The position numbers and the translations under genes are program-made. From positions 930,001 through 994,000 of the forward strand of contig NZ_BLAJ01000003.1 in NCBI RefSeq assembly GCF_009176305.1: a stretch of DNA of 64,000 bases. Reading direction: 5' to 3'. The stretch comes from Martinezella dioscoreae. GTDB taxonomy: Bacteria; Pseudomonadota; Alphaproteobacteria; Rhizobiales; Rhizobiaceae. Below the pieces are notes generated by a model. The model was not told the DNA's origin. It did no database searches and saw nothing but the letters and a program-made list of their open reading frames with translations. Positions 18,396 through 28,364 of this stretch are shown piece after piece (position 1 is the first letter of the stretch; the number at the start of each line of letters is the position of its first letter).

Positions 18396-19169
18396 TTAGC
18401 GGTTCTTGAAGGACGGCTTGCGCTTCTCAACGAAGGCCGCCATGCCCTCCTTCTGATCCTCTGTGGCAAACAGGCTATGGAACAGGCGGCGCTCGAAACG
18501 CAACCCTTCCTCAAGCGTGGTTTCGAAAGCGCGGTTGACCGCTTCCTTGGCCATCAGCACCGAGGGCCGCGATAGCGATGCGATCTTGGCGGCGGCGGCC
18601 AGCGCTTCGTCCAAGAGCTTGTCCGCCGGCACGACGCGCGCCACGAGGCCGGAACGTTCCGCCTCTGCCGCATCCATCATGCGACCGGTCAATACCAGGT
18701 CCATCGCCTTCGCCTTGCCGACCGCGCGCGTGAGTCGCTGTGAGCCGCCCATGCCAGGGATGACGCCGAGCGTGATTTCCGGCTGGCCGAATTTGGCGGT
18801 CTCCGAGGCGATGATGAAATCGCACATCATCGCCACCTCGCAGCCGCCGCCGAGCGCGAAGCCGCTGACCGCCGCGATAACGGGCTTGCGGGCATTGGCG
18901 ATCTCGGCCCAGCCGCTGAAGAAGTCATTCTTGTAAGCGTCGACGAAATCGAGCGACTGCATTTCCTTGATGTCGGCGCCGGCGGCAAAGGCCTTTTCCG
19001 AGCCGGTGAGCACGATCGCGCCGATGGCATCATCGAGATGAAAAGCGGCATAGGCCTGCTTTAATTCGGAGAGGACCGTTGAATTCAGCGCATTCAGCGC
19101 CTGCGGCCGATTGATCCTGATGAGACCGACGGCCCCATGTGTTTCGACGATGAGGGTTTCGTAAGCCAC
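18396..19169 (-). CDS. Enoyl-CoA hydratase
   Basis: The 257-residue crotonase-family protein has the oxyanion-hole segment [11 protein letters not shown] and the catalytic glutamates in the [16 protein letters not shown] region and the later [17 protein letters not shown] segment. Both acids are present, so hydration of trans-2-enoyl-CoA in fatty-acid beta-oxidation is likely. The start is GTG at 19169, preceded by GGGAGAGAG. It lies between mutM and rpsT on the same strand, a conserved rhizobial order. Confidence 0.9.
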   Translation of the reverse strand: MAYETLIVETHGAVGLIRINRPQALNALNSTVLSELKQAYAAFHLDDAIGAIVLTGSEKAFAAGADIKEMQSLDFVDAYKNDFFSGWAEIANARKPVIAAVSGFALGGGCEVAMMCDFIIASETAKFGQPEITLGVIPGMGGSQRLTRAVGKAKAMDLVLTGRMMDAAEAERSGLVARVVPADKLLDEALAAAAKIASLSRPSVLMAKEAVNRAFETTLEEGLRFERRLFHSLFATEDQKEGMAAFVEKRKPSFKNR

Positions 19170-19203
19170 GTCTCTCTCCCTTTTACCAGCTTTGGACCTT
19201 CAA

Positions 19204-20094
19204 TCAGCCTTGGCAGGAAGCGCAGTAGAAAGAAGAGCGCCCCGCCTGGACGATGCGACTGACCGTACCGCCGCAACCGGGCGTACTGCAAGGCTGGCTT
19301 TCACGATCATAGACGGAAAAGGAATGCTGGAAATAGCCGAGCGAACCGTCCGTCTGGATATGATCGCGCAACGACGAACCGCCTGCGGCTATCGCATCGG
19401 CAATGACCTCGCGGATCGCCTCGACCAGCGCCAGCAGCGCTTCGGTCGGTTTGCCGGTATCCATAACCAGTGTGCCGGCGGCACGCAACGGCGACAGGTG
19501 AGAGCGCCACAGCGCCTCGCACACATATATATTGCCGAGACCGGCGATGTTCTTCTGGTCCAGCAGCGCGCTCTTCAGCGGCTGCGCCTTGCCGGCGAAA
19601 CGCTTAGCCAGATAATCGGCATCGAGTTCATTACCCGTGGGTTCCGGCCCGAGATCGCGGAAGAAGGGATGGCTGGCCATCTCGGTCCGCCTGACCATGT
19701 CCATGAAGCCAAAGCGACGTGGGTCGTTATAGATGACGCGTGCATCACCGCCAGCGCTCGCCAGATGGAAGACCACATGATCGTGCTTCTCGTCCTTGGA
19801 ACGGGGATGATGGAATTCGCCCGGCGTTCGCGCCTCTCGACCGGCTTCGACCCGAAACGAACCGGACATGCCGAGATGCGCGACGATCGTCTTGCCATCA
19901 TCGAGATCGATCAGCAGGTATTTGGCACGGCGCGACAGCGACGCGATGCCGCGGCCCGAAGCGGCCTCAGCGAAATCGACAGGGAAAGGAAAGCGCAGAT
20001 CGTTGCGGCGCAGCTCCAATTCCTTGAGAACCGCACCTTCCATGGAAGGTGCCAGCCCGCGTCTGACGGTTTCGACCTCTGGTAATTCCGGCAT
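19204..20094 (-). CDS. mutM: Formamidopyrimidine-DNA glycosylase (Fpg)
   Basis: The 296-residue enzyme starts [14 protein letters not shown], with catalytic Pro2 and Glu3 in place. It has the DNA-binding stretch [17 protein letters not shown] and a C-terminal four-Cys zinc finger (CSTPGC and CASC). It excises 8-oxoguanine and other oxidised bases and cleaves the abasic strand. It is divergent from ubiE across 246 bp. Confidence 0.97.
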   Translation of the reverse strand: MPELPEVETVRRGLAPSMEGAVLKELELRRNDLRFPFPVDFAEAASGRGIASLSRRAKYLLIDLDDGKTIVAHLGMSGSFRVEAGREARTPGEFHHPRSKDEKHDHVVFHLASAGGDARVIYNDPRRFGFMDMVRRTEMASHPFFRDLGPEPTGNELDADYLAKRFAGKAQPLKSALLDQKNIAGLGNIYVCEALWRSHLSPLRAAGTLVMDTGKPTEALLALVEAIREVIADAIAAGGSSLRDHIQTDGSLGYFQHSFSVYDRESQPCSTPGCGGTVSRIVQAGRSSFYCASCQG

Positions 20095-20340
20095 GGCTAT
20101 CCATCTTTATGTTTCAACCGCTTATGATCTGAGCTATAGGCCAAAGCATTGCGGCTGTTGATCTGGCTGATGAGATAGCGTGGCAAACGCGATTTCGCTA
20201 TGGTCCGCCGCTGAATACTGCATAATTCCTTAGACCGGAATCGATTTAAGGAGAGAATTGTGCAGCAAGTTTAAAGTGTTACAGCGACCCTTGCGCGCCA
20301 TAAATGACGCGCGGCGCTGTAATGTAACGGAGTTGAGCCG

Positions 20341-21117
20341 ATGGCAGACAGCCGCACCTCCGCCGATGGCGGCATGGAAACATCCTATGGCTTCCGCGAA
20401 GTAGCCGATGGTGAAAAGCAGGGCCTCGTCAACGAGGTGTTCCACAAGGTCGCCAAGCGCTACGACGTCATGAACGACGTCATGTCCATGGGCATGCATC
20501 GCGCCTGGAAGGATGCGATGGTCGCGGCGCTCAACCCGCGCAAGGATCCCGCCTACAAGGTGCTCGATGTTGCCGGCGGCACGGGCGATATCGCCTTCCG
20601 TATTGTCGAGGCCTCGAACCGGATGGCGCACGCGACGGTGCTCGACATTAACGGCTCGATGCTCGGCGTCGGTGCCGAACGCGCTGAAAAGAAGAAGCTC
20701 TCCGACAATCTCACTTTCGTCGAGGCGAATGCCGAGGAACTGCCTTTCGAGCCGAATTCCTTCGACGCCTATACGATCGCCTTCGGCATCCGCAACGTTC
20801 CGCATATCGATGTGGCATTGAAGGAAGCCTATCGCGTGCTGAAACGCGGCGGCCGGCTGCTCGTGCTCGAATTCTCCGAAGTCGATCTGCCGCTGCTCGA
20901 CCGCGTCTACGACGCTTGGTCCTTCAACGCCATTCCGAAGTTCGGCAAGGCGATCACCGGCGATGCCGAGCCCTATCAATATCTAGTGGAATCGATCCGC
21001 AAGTTCCCGAACCAGCAGGACTTCGCGACGATGATCCGCGAGGCCGGCTTCTCGCGCGTGAGCTTCACCAATTACACCGGCGGCATTGCCGCGCTGCACT
21101 CCGGCTGGAAGCTCTGA
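20341..21117 (+). CDS. ubiE: Ubiquinone/menaquinone C-methyltransferase UbiE
   Basis: The 258-residue SAM-dependent methyltransferase has the motif I region [15 protein letters not shown] and the UbiE signatures [17 protein letters not shown] and [15 protein letters not shown]. It carries out the C-methylation step of ubiquinone synthesis. GGAG precedes the ATG. ubiB begins 62 bp later. Confidence 0.96.
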   Translation: MADSRTSADGGMETSYGFREVADGEKQGLVNEVFHKVAKRYDVMNDVMSMGMHRAWKDAMVAALNPRKDPAYKVLDVAGGTGDIAFRIVEASNRMAHATVLDINGSMLGVGAERAEKKKLSDNLTFVEANAEELPFEPNSFDAYTIAFGIRNVPHIDVALKEAYRVLKRGGRLLVLEFSEVDLPLLDRVYDAWSFNAIPKFGKAITGDAEPYQYLVESIRKFPNQQDFATMIREAGFSRVSFTNYTGGIAALHSGWKL

Positions 21118-21179
21118 AGCATGATATCCAGTCACCCGATCCGGCTTTTGGCCTCCATGTTCCGAGACCTTGAGACGAT

Positions 21180-22754
21180 ATGAGTGCTTTCAGCGCATAT
21201 TTCGGCCTTGTTCGGGTCGGCTGGGTGCTCGTGCGCGAAGGCGTGGTCATGGCGCTGCCATCGGAAGGGCTGCCGCCCTCCGTCAGCCTTGCCAAATCCT
21301 TCGTCAGCATCTTTGCCCGCCGGAAGGCGAAGAGCCAGGCCCGCAGCGACCGGCTTGCCCAGGCAGTCGAGCGGCTCGGGCCTTCCTATGTGAAGATCGG
21401 CCAGTTCCTGGCGACTCGACCCGATGTCGTCGGCGTCGACATGGCAAACGACCTGTCGAAGCTTCAGGACAGGATGGCTTTTTTTCCGCACACTATGGCG
21501 ACGGCAGCGATCGAGGCGTCGCTCGGGCGGCGGATCGACGATCTCTATGCCAGCTTCGGCGAGCCGATTGCCGCCGCGTCGATAGCGCAGGTGCATCCGG
21601 CAGAGGTCCACACGGCCGAAGGGCGCAAGCGCGTTGCCGTCAAGGTGGTCCGGCCTGGCGTGCGCCAGCGTTTTTCTAACGATATCAAGGCAATGTATCT
21701 CGTGGCGGGTATGCAGGAGCGGTTCATGCCCTCCAGCCGGCGCCTCCGACCCGTGGAAGTGACCAAAACGCTCGAGCAGACCACGAAGGTCGAGATGGAT
21801 CTGCGGCTGGAAGCGGCTGCACTCTCCGAGATCGCCGAAAACACCGAGAAGGATCCCGGCTTCCGCGTTCCGAAGGTCGACTGGGAGCGTACCGGCCGCG
21901 ACGTCATCACCATGGAGTGGATCGACGGCGTGAAGATGTCCGACGTCGAGGGACTGAAGGCCGCCGGACACGATCTCAACGCACTCGCCGATACGCTGAT
22001 CCAGTCCTTCCTGCGCCATACGCTGCGCGACGGCTTCTTCCATGCCGACATGCACCCCGGCAATCTCTTCGTCGATCCCACCGGCATGATCGTCGCAGTC
22101 GACATGGGCATCGTCGGCCGCCTGGGAAAGAAGGAACGCCGCTTCCTCGCCGAAATCCTGTACGGCTTCATCACCCGCGATTATGTCCGGGTGGCCGAAG
22201 TGCATTTCGAAGCCGGCTACGTACCTGCCCATCACAATACCGAGAGTTTTGCGCAGGCCATCCGTGCCATCGGCGAGCCGATCCATGGCCAGCCGGCCGA
22301 AACCATCTCCATGGGCAAGCTTCTGACCCTGCTCTTCGAAGTGACCGAACTCTTCGACATGGAAACGCGGCCCGAGCTGGTGATGCTGCAGAAAACCATG
22401 GTCGTGGTCGAGGGCGTATCGCGCATGCTCAATCCGCGCTTCAACATGTGGAAAGCATCCGAACCGGTGGTCGGCGACTGGATCCGCACCAATCTCGGCC
22501 CGAAGCGGATCATGACCGATCTGAAGGATGGTTTGAAGGCAGCTGTGAAGCTCGCCGAAGCCGCACCTGAGATTGCGGCCAAGACCGAAAAATTCCACCA
22601 CGAACTGCTGCATATGAGCGAAAACGGCCTGCGCTTCGATCCGCAGACCGCCGAAGCGATCGGCAAGGCCGAGGCCAAGCACAGCCGCTCCGGCCGCTTC
22701 GCGCTTTGGGTGATTGCGCTGACGCTGCTTTACATCGCCTGGCATCTTGGCTGA
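21180..22754 (+). CDS. ubiB: UbiB (ABC1/ADCK-type atypical kinase) for ubiquinone synthesis
   Basis: The 524-residue protein has the ABC1 features: the KxGQ-type motif in SYVKIGQFLATRPD, the Ala-rich loop PIAAASIAQVH, the VAVKVVRPG lysine, FFHADMHPGNLFV and the metal-binding VDMGIVGRL. Hydrophobic C-terminal helices (FALWVIALTLLYIAW) anchor it in the membrane. It is required for aerobic ubiquinone synthesis through an ATPase activity. It forms an operon with ubiE. Confidence 0.95.
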   Translation: MSAFSAYFGLVRVGWVLVREGVVMALPSEGLPPSVSLAKSFVSIFARRKAKSQARSDRLAQAVERLGPSYVKIGQFLATRPDVVGVDMANDLSKLQDRMAFFPHTMATAAIEASLGRRIDDLYASFGEPIAAASIAQVHPAEVHTAEGRKRVAVKVVRPGVRQRFSNDIKAMYLVAGMQERFMPSSRRLRPVEVTKTLEQTTKVEMDLRLEAAALSEIAENTEKDPGFRVPKVDWERTGRDVITMEWIDGVKMSDVEGLKAAGHDLNALADTLIQSFLRHTLRDGFFHADMHPGNLFVDPTGMIVAVDMGIVGRLGKKERRFLAEILYGFITRDYVRVAEVHFEAGYVPAHHNTESFAQAIRAIGEPIHGQPAETISMGKLLTLLFEVTELFDMETRPELVMLQKTMVVVEGVSRMLNPRFNMWKASEPVVGDWIRTNLGPKRIMTDLKDGLKAAVKLAEAAPEIAAKTEKFHHELLHMSENGLRFDPQTAEAIGKAEAKHSRSGRFALWVIALTLLYIAWHLG

Positions 22755-22785
22755 TCGCCAAGCTTTCTGATGCTTCTTTCTCGCC

Positions 22786-22807
22786 CCGGCCAAAATAGCT
22801 TGGCCGG
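22786..22807 (+). other. Perfect hairpin after ubiB
   Basis: Eight-base arms CCGGCCAA and TTGGCCGG enclose AATAGC. It lies 32 bases past the ubiB stop and separates the ubiquinone operon from the following catabolic cluster. There is no T-run, so its role as a terminator is uncertain. Confidence 0.45.
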
Positions 22808-22963
22808 TGCGGGAAGCCGCATGCGCGCGCAAACATAGAGTTGCGCGATGTGCGCACTCGTCCCAAAATCAGTCTGTCCGGCACGGATCAAGGTGTTCGC
22901 CATTTGGGATATCCCATTGACGATAAGGCTCGCATAGCCTTGCAAAAAAGGAGAACAGCAGAG

Positions 22964-24547
22964 ATGGAGCGTCAGAGAGCCGGCATCGAACTCACCGGGC
23001 AACCCCTTGGGTTCAGCGATCTGGTGCGGATCGGCGCGGGGGCGGTGCTGCCGTCGGCATCGGAAAGCGGCATGGCGCGGGTGCGACTGGCGCGCAACGT
23101 TCTCGAAAGCACCATTCAATCCGGCATGCCGGTCTACGGCTCGACAACGGGTGTCGGAGCCATGAAAGATGTCGAATGGTCCCCCGAGGATCTCGATGCC
23201 TTCAATCTCGGTCTCGTGCGCGCCCATCATTTCGGCACAGGCGCCCCCTTCTCCATGTCGATCGTCCGCAATGCCATGGCGATCCGCGTCAATACGGCTC
23301 TCACCGGTCAGGTCGGTTGTTCGCAAGAATTGATCGAAGCCTATCTGCAGCTCTTGAGCTCGGATGTCATTCCCGTCGTCAGGCGCACGGGCTCGATCGG
23401 CTGCGCGGATATCGGTCTGATGGGCCAGATCGGCGCGGTTCTGACCGGCGTTGGCGAAGCCGTCTATCGCGGCCGACGCATGCAGGCTGCCGATGCCTTC
23501 GATGCCGCCGGCATCGCTCCGGTCAGGATGATGCCGCGCGACAGCTTGGCCTCGCTCAGCGTCAATGCAGTCAGCTTCGCAGCCGCTGCAGAGACGACCC
23601 GCAACGCCGCCGCCTCGATCCGTGTGCTGCTGGCAACCGGCATGATGGCGGCCGGCGCGCTCGGCGCTTCGCGCGATCCGTGGATTTCCGTGCGCCATGT
23701 CGGCACCGCGCGCGAAGCCCTGATCGGTGCCTGGCTCTGTAACGCCTCGGAAGAATGGCCCTGGCCGGTCGCCACCCATGTGCAGGACCCGTTGAGCCTG
23801 CGCATGATCGCCCAGGTCTTTGGCGCCGTCATCGAAAACCTCCTGACCGCCGGCCACAAGATTCTGGCCGCGACCGGCCGTTCGGACGACAATCCGGTCA
23901 TCGTCGATGGCCGTGTGATGACCTCGGGCGGCTCTCTTCCGCTCGATGTCACCGTGCTTCTAGAAGCGGCCGTCATCTGCATGGCCCATGCCGCCCGCAA
24001 CGCCTTTAATCGCTGCGTCCTGCTCGGCAACGGCCAGCGGCGCGGCCTGCCCGTCAATCTGGTGCCCGAAGGCAGGATCGCGACCGGCTTCGGCCCCATC
24101 ATCAAGCTCGCCGGCGAGATCTTCTCGCGCGTTCTCTCCATGTCCAATCCGGTCTCGGCGCAGTCGCTGGTGGTTGCGGCGGGAATGGAAGACGAGGCCG
24201 CCTTCCTGCCGCTGGTCATCGAACGTTTCGAGCGGCAGATGCGGGCACTGAAGCGTCTGGCCGCCCTTGAGGCCCTACTTTCGGCACAGGCAATGGACAT
24301 TCTCGGCGACAAGCCGGAAGGCGTGGCGCGCATGCTCTACGACGTCGTGCGCAAGCATGCCGACTTCTATGTCGTCGACCGTCCCCTTTCGGCCGAAGTC
24401 GAGGCGATCGAGGAGGAGCTCGGCTCGGAGTCCTTCGTCTCTGACTTGATCGCCCACAAGCCGATCATCGCCTATGATGACTTCTTCGCGCTCGGCTCGC
24501 TGGAGCGGGTCGAAGAGCGGCTTTATCACGACACCATTGCCATCTGA
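22964..24547 (+). CDS. Histidine ammonia-lyase-family protein lacking the MIO triad (ergothionase-like)
   Basis: The 527-residue protein aligns along its length with the HAL/PAL/TAL family: the Tyr loop VYGSTTGVG (Tyr58), then VIPVVRRTGSIG, and the C-terminal helical part with SDDNPVI. Where active lyases read G-S-V-G-A-S-G-D and build the MIO electrophile from Ala-Ser-Gly, this protein reads G-S-I-G-C-A-D (residues 143-149), one residue shorter and without the serine. MIO cannot form in the usual way. Ergothionases are MIO-free members that eliminate trimethylamine, an easier leaving group. ATG at 22964 has AAGGAG upstream. It is first in a five-enzyme cluster; the exact substrate is inferred. 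Confidence 0.8.
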   Translation: MERQRAGIELTGQPLGFSDLVRIGAGAVLPSASESGMARVRLARNVLESTIQSGMPVYGSTTGVGAMKDVEWSPEDLDAFNLGLVRAHHFGTGAPFSMSIVRNAMAIRVNTALTGQVGCSQELIEAYLQLLSSDVIPVVRRTGSIGCADIGLMGQIGAVLTGVGEAVYRGRRMQAADAFDAAGIAPVRMMPRDSLASLSVNAVSFAAAAETTRNAAASIRVLLATGMMAAGALGASRDPWISVRHVGTAREALIGAWLCNASEEWPWPVATHVQDPLSLRMIAQVFGAVIENLLTAGHKILAATGRSDDNPVIVDGRVMTSGGSLPLDVTVLLEAAVICMAHAARNAFNRCVLLGNGQRRGLPVNLVPEGRIATGFGPIIKLAGEIFSRVLSMSNPVSAQSLVVAAGMEDEAAFLPLVIERFERQMRALKRLAALEALLSAQAMDILGDKPEGVARMLYDVVRKHADFYVVDRPLSAEVEAIEEELGSESFVSDLIAHKPIIAYDDFFALGSLERVEERLYHDTIAI

Positions 24548-24573
24548 ACCAACCGACGAGCGAGGGAATGCAC

Positions 24574-25956
24574 ATGGCCGATTTCGATCTTGTTCTGCAA
24601 GGCACTGTGGTTCTGCCTGGACGCATCGTGGAAGCCGGCTATGTCGGCGTGCGCGCCGGCAAGATCGCCGAGATCGGCATCGGCGTGCCCCCGGCCGCGC
24701 GCGAGCGGCATTTGCTCGGCAAGGCACTGATCCTGCCCGGCGCAATCGACGCGCAAGTGCATTCGCTCTCTCAGAAGGATCAGGAGGATTTCGTCTGGTC
24801 GACGCGCTCGGCAGCTGCCGGCGGCGTCACCACCATCGTCGACATGCCCTATGACGAAGGCAATCTCGTCTGCTCGGCAGCGGCGGTGAAGAAGAAGATC
24901 GACCATGCCGCGCCGCAATCGCGCGTCGACTTTGCTCTTTATGGCACGGTCGATCCGGAAGAAGGCCCGGCGCGCATCGCCGAGATGGTCGAGGCCGGTG
25001 TTTCCGCCTTCAAATTCTCCACCTTCGGCACCGACCCCAAGCGTTTCCCGCGCATTCCGCCCGCCCTGCTCGATGCGTGCTTTGCCGCCATCGCGCCCAC
25101 GGGCCTGACAGCCGGCGTACACAACGAGGATGACGAAGCTGTCCGCACCTACATTGAGCAGGTGAAGGCGAGCGGCATCACCGACTATCGCGCCCACGGC
25201 CTGTCCCGCCCGCCAATCACCGAACTGCTTGCCATGCACACGATCTTCGAGACGGGCGCAGATACCGGCTGCCCGGCGCATGTCGTCCATTGCTCGCTCG
25301 GCCGCGGCTACGACATAGCCCGCGCCTATCGCCGCGACGGTTTCGAAGCGACGGTCGAGTGCTGCATCCATTACCTGACGCTCGATGAGGAAAACGATGT
25401 GAGGCGCCTCGGCGGCAAGGCGAAAATTAATCCGCCGATCCGCCCCCGCGCCGAAGTGGAAACCTTGTGGCGCAAGGTGGCGGAGGGCAATGTCTGGCTC
25501 GTCTCGACCGATCATGTCAGCTGGTCGGAAAACCGCAAAACCAATCCGGATATGCTGGCGAATGCTTCCGGCGTGCCGGGACTGGAGGTCATGGTGCCGC
25601 TCTTCGTAAAGGGTGCTCTGGAGCGCGGCGTGCCGCTGACCTGGGCGGCGAAGCTGATGGCGGAAAATCCAGCTAAGCATTTCCGCCTCGACCATATCAA
25701 AGGCGCGCTGACGCCGGGCAAGGACGCCGATATCGTCGTTCTGGAACCGCGCGAAACGATCTATGACGCGGCGGCCAGCGGCAATAACGTCGTCGGCTGG
25801 AGCCCCTATAACGGCATCCGCCTGCCCTGGACTGTGTCCGCCGCCTATCTTAGAGGCAAGCAGATCACCGAGGGACAGAAGGTGCTGGCCGAACCCGGCT
25901 CCGGCAGCTTTGTCCGTCCCTTGCCTCGCCAAGTCATTGCCGGAGATGCAGCCTGA
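24574..25956 (+). CDS. Dihydropyrimidinase/hydantoinase-family amidohydrolase
   Basis: The protein (about 460 residues) is a cyclic amidohydrolase: LPGAIDAQVHSLSQ, AAAGGVTTIVDMPYD, the carboxylated-lysine segment SAFKFSTFG, VHNEDDEAV, HVVHCSLGRG and the late STDHVSWS aspartate. The usual first metal ligand pair His-x-His is Gln-x-His here (AQVHS). Between a HAL homologue and a carbamoylase it would open hydantoin-5-propionate or a similar ring to an N-carbamoyl amino acid. ATG at 24574 is better spaced from GAGGGA than ATG at 24568. The stop overlaps the next start by one base. Confidence 0.85.
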   Translation: MADFDLVLQGTVVLPGRIVEAGYVGVRAGKIAEIGIGVPPAARERHLLGKALILPGAIDAQVHSLSQKDQEDFVWSTRSAAAGGVTTIVDMPYDEGNLVCSAAAVKKKIDHAAPQSRVDFALYGTVDPEEGPARIAEMVEAGVSAFKFSTFGTDPKRFPRIPPALLDACFAAIAPTGLTAGVHNEDDEAVRTYIEQVKASGITDYRAHGLSRPPITELLAMHTIFETGADTGCPAHVVHCSLGRGYDIARAYRRDGFEATVECCIHYLTLDEENDVRRLGGKAKINPPIRPRAEVETLWRKVAEGNVWLVSTDHVSWSENRKTNPDMLANASGVPGLEVMVPLFVKGALERGVPLTWAAKLMAENPAKHFRLDHIKGALTPGKDADIVVLEPRETIYDAAASGNNVVGWSPYNGIRLPWTVSAAYLRGKQITEGQKVLAEPGSGSFVRPLPRQVIAGDAA

Positions 25957-27230
25957 TGACCGAAACCAAGCGCCACAACCTGCCCGTAAACGCCGACCGT
26001 ATCGCCGAGGATATCGATGCGCTGGCCGGCATCACTGATCCGGGCCACCCGTGGACGCGCCGCGCCTTCTCGCCGCTCTTCCTCGAAGGGCGCGCCTATA
26101 TCGAAGCACGGATGAAGGCGGCAGGGCTTGAGACCCGCATCGACGCCGCCGGCAATCTGATCGGCCGGCGTACCGGCGCCAAGCCTGGCCTCGGAACGAT
26201 CCTTGTCGGCTCGCATTCCGACACCGTGCCCGACGGGGGCCGTTTCGATGGCATTGCCGGCACGATCGCAGCGCTCGAAGTTGCGCGCTCCTTGAAGGAT
26301 CGCGGCATCGAGCTCGACCATGATCTGGAAATCGTCGATTTCCTCGCCGAAGAAGTCAGCATCTTCGGCGTCTCCTGCATCGGCAGCCGCGGCATGACCG
26401 GGCAGATCCCCGAGGCGTGGCTCTCCCGCGTGAGCGGCGACCGCACGCTTTCTGAAGGAATTGCCGAAGTCGGCGGTGATCCCTCCGTGCTGCTCTCCCA
26501 GAAGCGGCCGGATCTCGCCGGCTTCCTGGAGCTGCATATCGAGCAGGGCCTGGTGCTGGAAGCCGAGAACAAGGATATCGGCATCGTCACCGCGATCGCC
26601 GGCATCACCCGCATCGAAATCACCGTGGAAGGCCGCGCCGATCATGCCGGCACGACGCCGATGGACCGCCGTGCAGATGCGCTGGTGGCGGCCTCGCAGC
26701 TCGTCCTCGATATTCGTCAACGCGCGGCGGAGCAGGCGAAAACGCCGGGCCATTTCGCCGCGACCGTCGGCGAATTCCGCATCGAGCCGAATGCCGCCAA
26801 TGTCGTGCCATCCAAGGTCGTGCTCTTGATCGACGGCCGCGCCGAAATTCGCAGCGACATGGAGGATTTCCTGGCCTGGATCGACGGTGAGGTGAAGACC
26901 ATCGCCGCCGATTATGGCGTGACGATCAACCCGCCGGTGCGTGTCTCCGACAACATGCCGACGCCGGGCGCTCCGGTACTGCTCGAAACGCTCGAACGCG
27001 CCTGCAAGACTGTCGGCGCCAAACATCGCCGTATGGCCTCCGGCGCCGGTCACGACACAGCCTGGATCGCCAAGGTCGCGCCGGCCGCCATGATCTTCGT
27101 GCCGTGCAAGGAAGGCCGCAGCCATTGCGCCGAGGAATGGGCCGAGAATGACGACATCGCCATGGGCGCCGCCGTGCTTTTCGAAGCGGTGCGCGACATG
27201 GACAAGAACCTCAAACAGAACCGGGAGTAG
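25956..27230 (+). CDS. M20-family Zn-dependent N-carbamoyl-amino-acid hydrolase
   Basis: The 424-residue protein belongs to the hydantoinase/carbamoylase branch of M20 amidohydrolases. Metal and catalytic residues are in place: VGSHSDTVPDGGRFDG, the EE pair in FLAEEVSIFG, LELHIEQG, the dimer-domain HAGTTPMDRR, and SGAGHDTAWIA. It probably turns the N-carbamoyl product of the previous enzyme, such as N-carbamoyl-glutamate, into the free amino acid, CO2 and ammonia. It overlaps the upstream gene by one base and DUF917 starts three bases after it. Confidence 0.9.
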   Translation: MTETKRHNLPVNADRIAEDIDALAGITDPGHPWTRRAFSPLFLEGRAYIEARMKAAGLETRIDAAGNLIGRRTGAKPGLGTILVGSHSDTVPDGGRFDGIAGTIAALEVARSLKDRGIELDHDLEIVDFLAEEVSIFGVSCIGSRGMTGQIPEAWLSRVSGDRTLSEGIAEVGGDPSVLLSQKRPDLAGFLELHIEQGLVLEAENKDIGIVTAIAGITRIEITVEGRADHAGTTPMDRRADALVAASQLVLDIRQRAAEQAKTPGHFAATVGEFRIEPNAANVVPSKVVLLIDGRAEIRSDMEDFLAWIDGEVKTIAADYGVTINPPVRVSDNMPTPGAPVLLETLERACKTVGAKHRRMASGAGHDTAWIAKVAPAAMIFVPCKEGRSHCAEEWAENDDIAMGAAVLFEAVRDMDKNLKQNRE

Positions 27231-27233
27231 CCG

Positions 27234-28334
27234 ATGGGACGCATACTCGTTGCCAAGGATGTGGAAGCGGCCGTCAAGGGCGGCTCCGTTTACGCCGCAG
27301 GCGGTGGCGGCTGGGCCGATCATGGCCGCATGCTGGGCTATGCAGCCGTCAATGTCGGCAAGCCGGAGCTGGTGTCAATCGACGAATTGAACGACAATGA
27401 CTGGATCGCCACGGCCGCCGCCATCGGCGCGCCGGCCTCCACCACCCCGTGGGAAATGCAAGGCATCGATTACGTGAAAGCCGTGCAGCTGCTGCAGGAC
27501 GAGCTTGGCGAAAAGCTTTCCGGCCTGATCATCGGCCAGAACGGCCGGTCTTCGACACTGAACGGCTGGCTGCCGTCGGCGATCCTCGGAACGAAGGTGG
27601 TGGATGCCGTGGGTGACATCCGCGCTCATCCGACTGGTGATATGGGATCGATCGGCATGGCGGGTTCGCCCGAGCAGATGATCCAGACCGCCGTCGGCGG
27701 CAACCGCGCCGAGAACCGCTATATCGAACTGGTCGTGAAGGGTGCGACGGCAAAGATTTCGCCGATCCTGCGTGCGGCATCCGACCAATCAGGCGGCTTC
27801 ATCGCCTCCTGCCGCAACCCCTTGCGCGCGTCTTACGTCCGCACGCATGCGGCGCTCGGCGGCATCTCCATGGCGCTTTCGCTCGGCGAGGCAATCATCG
27901 AGGCGGAAAAGAAAGGCGGCAACGCCGTCATCGACGCCATCTGCAAGACAACAGGCGGCCATATCCTGGCCGAAGGTACGATCACAAAAAAGGACGTCGT
28001 CTACACGAAGGAAGCCTTCGACATCGGCACCATTACGGTCGGCAGCGGCGACAAGGCCGTCACCATGCATGTGATGAACGAGTACATGGCGGTCGAGGAT
28101 GCCGGCAGCAAGCGCCTGGCAACCTTCCCCTCCGTTATCACCACGCTGTCGCCGGAAGGCGAACCCTTGAGCGTCGGCCAGCTGCACGAGGGTATGACAG
28201 TCTTCATCCTGCATGTACCGATGAATATCATTCCGCTGTCTGCCAGCGTGCTCGACCCCACGGTCTATCCCTCTGTCGAAAAAGCCATGGGTATCGAGAT
28301 CGCGAAATACGCTCTCGCCGCCAAGAAGAACTGA
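27234..28334 (+). CDS. DUF917-family protein (S-methyl-thiohydantoin desulfurase family)
   Basis: The 366-residue protein is a full-length DUF917 member: it starts GRILVAKDVEAAVKGGSVYA with the glycine-rich AAGGGGWADHG and has the central GDMGSIGMAGSPEQMIQT segment. As I recall, Pfam renamed this family after S-methyl thiohydantoin desulfurases from thio-histidine breakdown; this should be checked. In this cluster it would remove sulfur from a 2-thio(methyl)hydantoin propionate to give the hydantoin used by the two preceding enzymes. No catalytic residues were assigned. It starts three bases after the M20 gene. Confidence 0.75.
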   Translation: MGRILVAKDVEAAVKGGSVYAAGGGGWADHGRMLGYAAVNVGKPELVSIDELNDNDWIATAAAIGAPASTTPWEMQGIDYVKAVQLLQDELGEKLSGLIIGQNGRSSTLNGWLPSAILGTKVVDAVGDIRAHPTGDMGSIGMAGSPEQMIQTAVGGNRAENRYIELVVKGATAKISPILRAASDQSGGFIASCRNPLRASYVRTHAALGGISMALSLGEAIIEAEKKGGNAVIDAICKTTGGHILAEGTITKKDVVYTKEAFDIGTITVGSGDKAVTMHVMNEYMAVEDAGSKRLATFPSVITTLSPEGEPLSVGQLHEGMTVFILHVPMNIIPLSASVLDPTVYPSVEKAMGIEIAKYALAAKKN

Positions 28335-28364
28335 CGGGAAAGCTTGGAAGCGCGGGAGGCGCAG

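Noticed and set aside
21132-22832. Long open frame on the minus strand opposite ubiB
   Set aside because: It has no recognisable domain, is rich in His/Asp/Gly as expected from the complement of GC-rich coding DNA, and lies opposite a clear UbiB.
25845-27323. 492-codon open frame opposite the M20 hydrolase
   Set aside because: No domain; antisense to a gene with all metal ligands in place.
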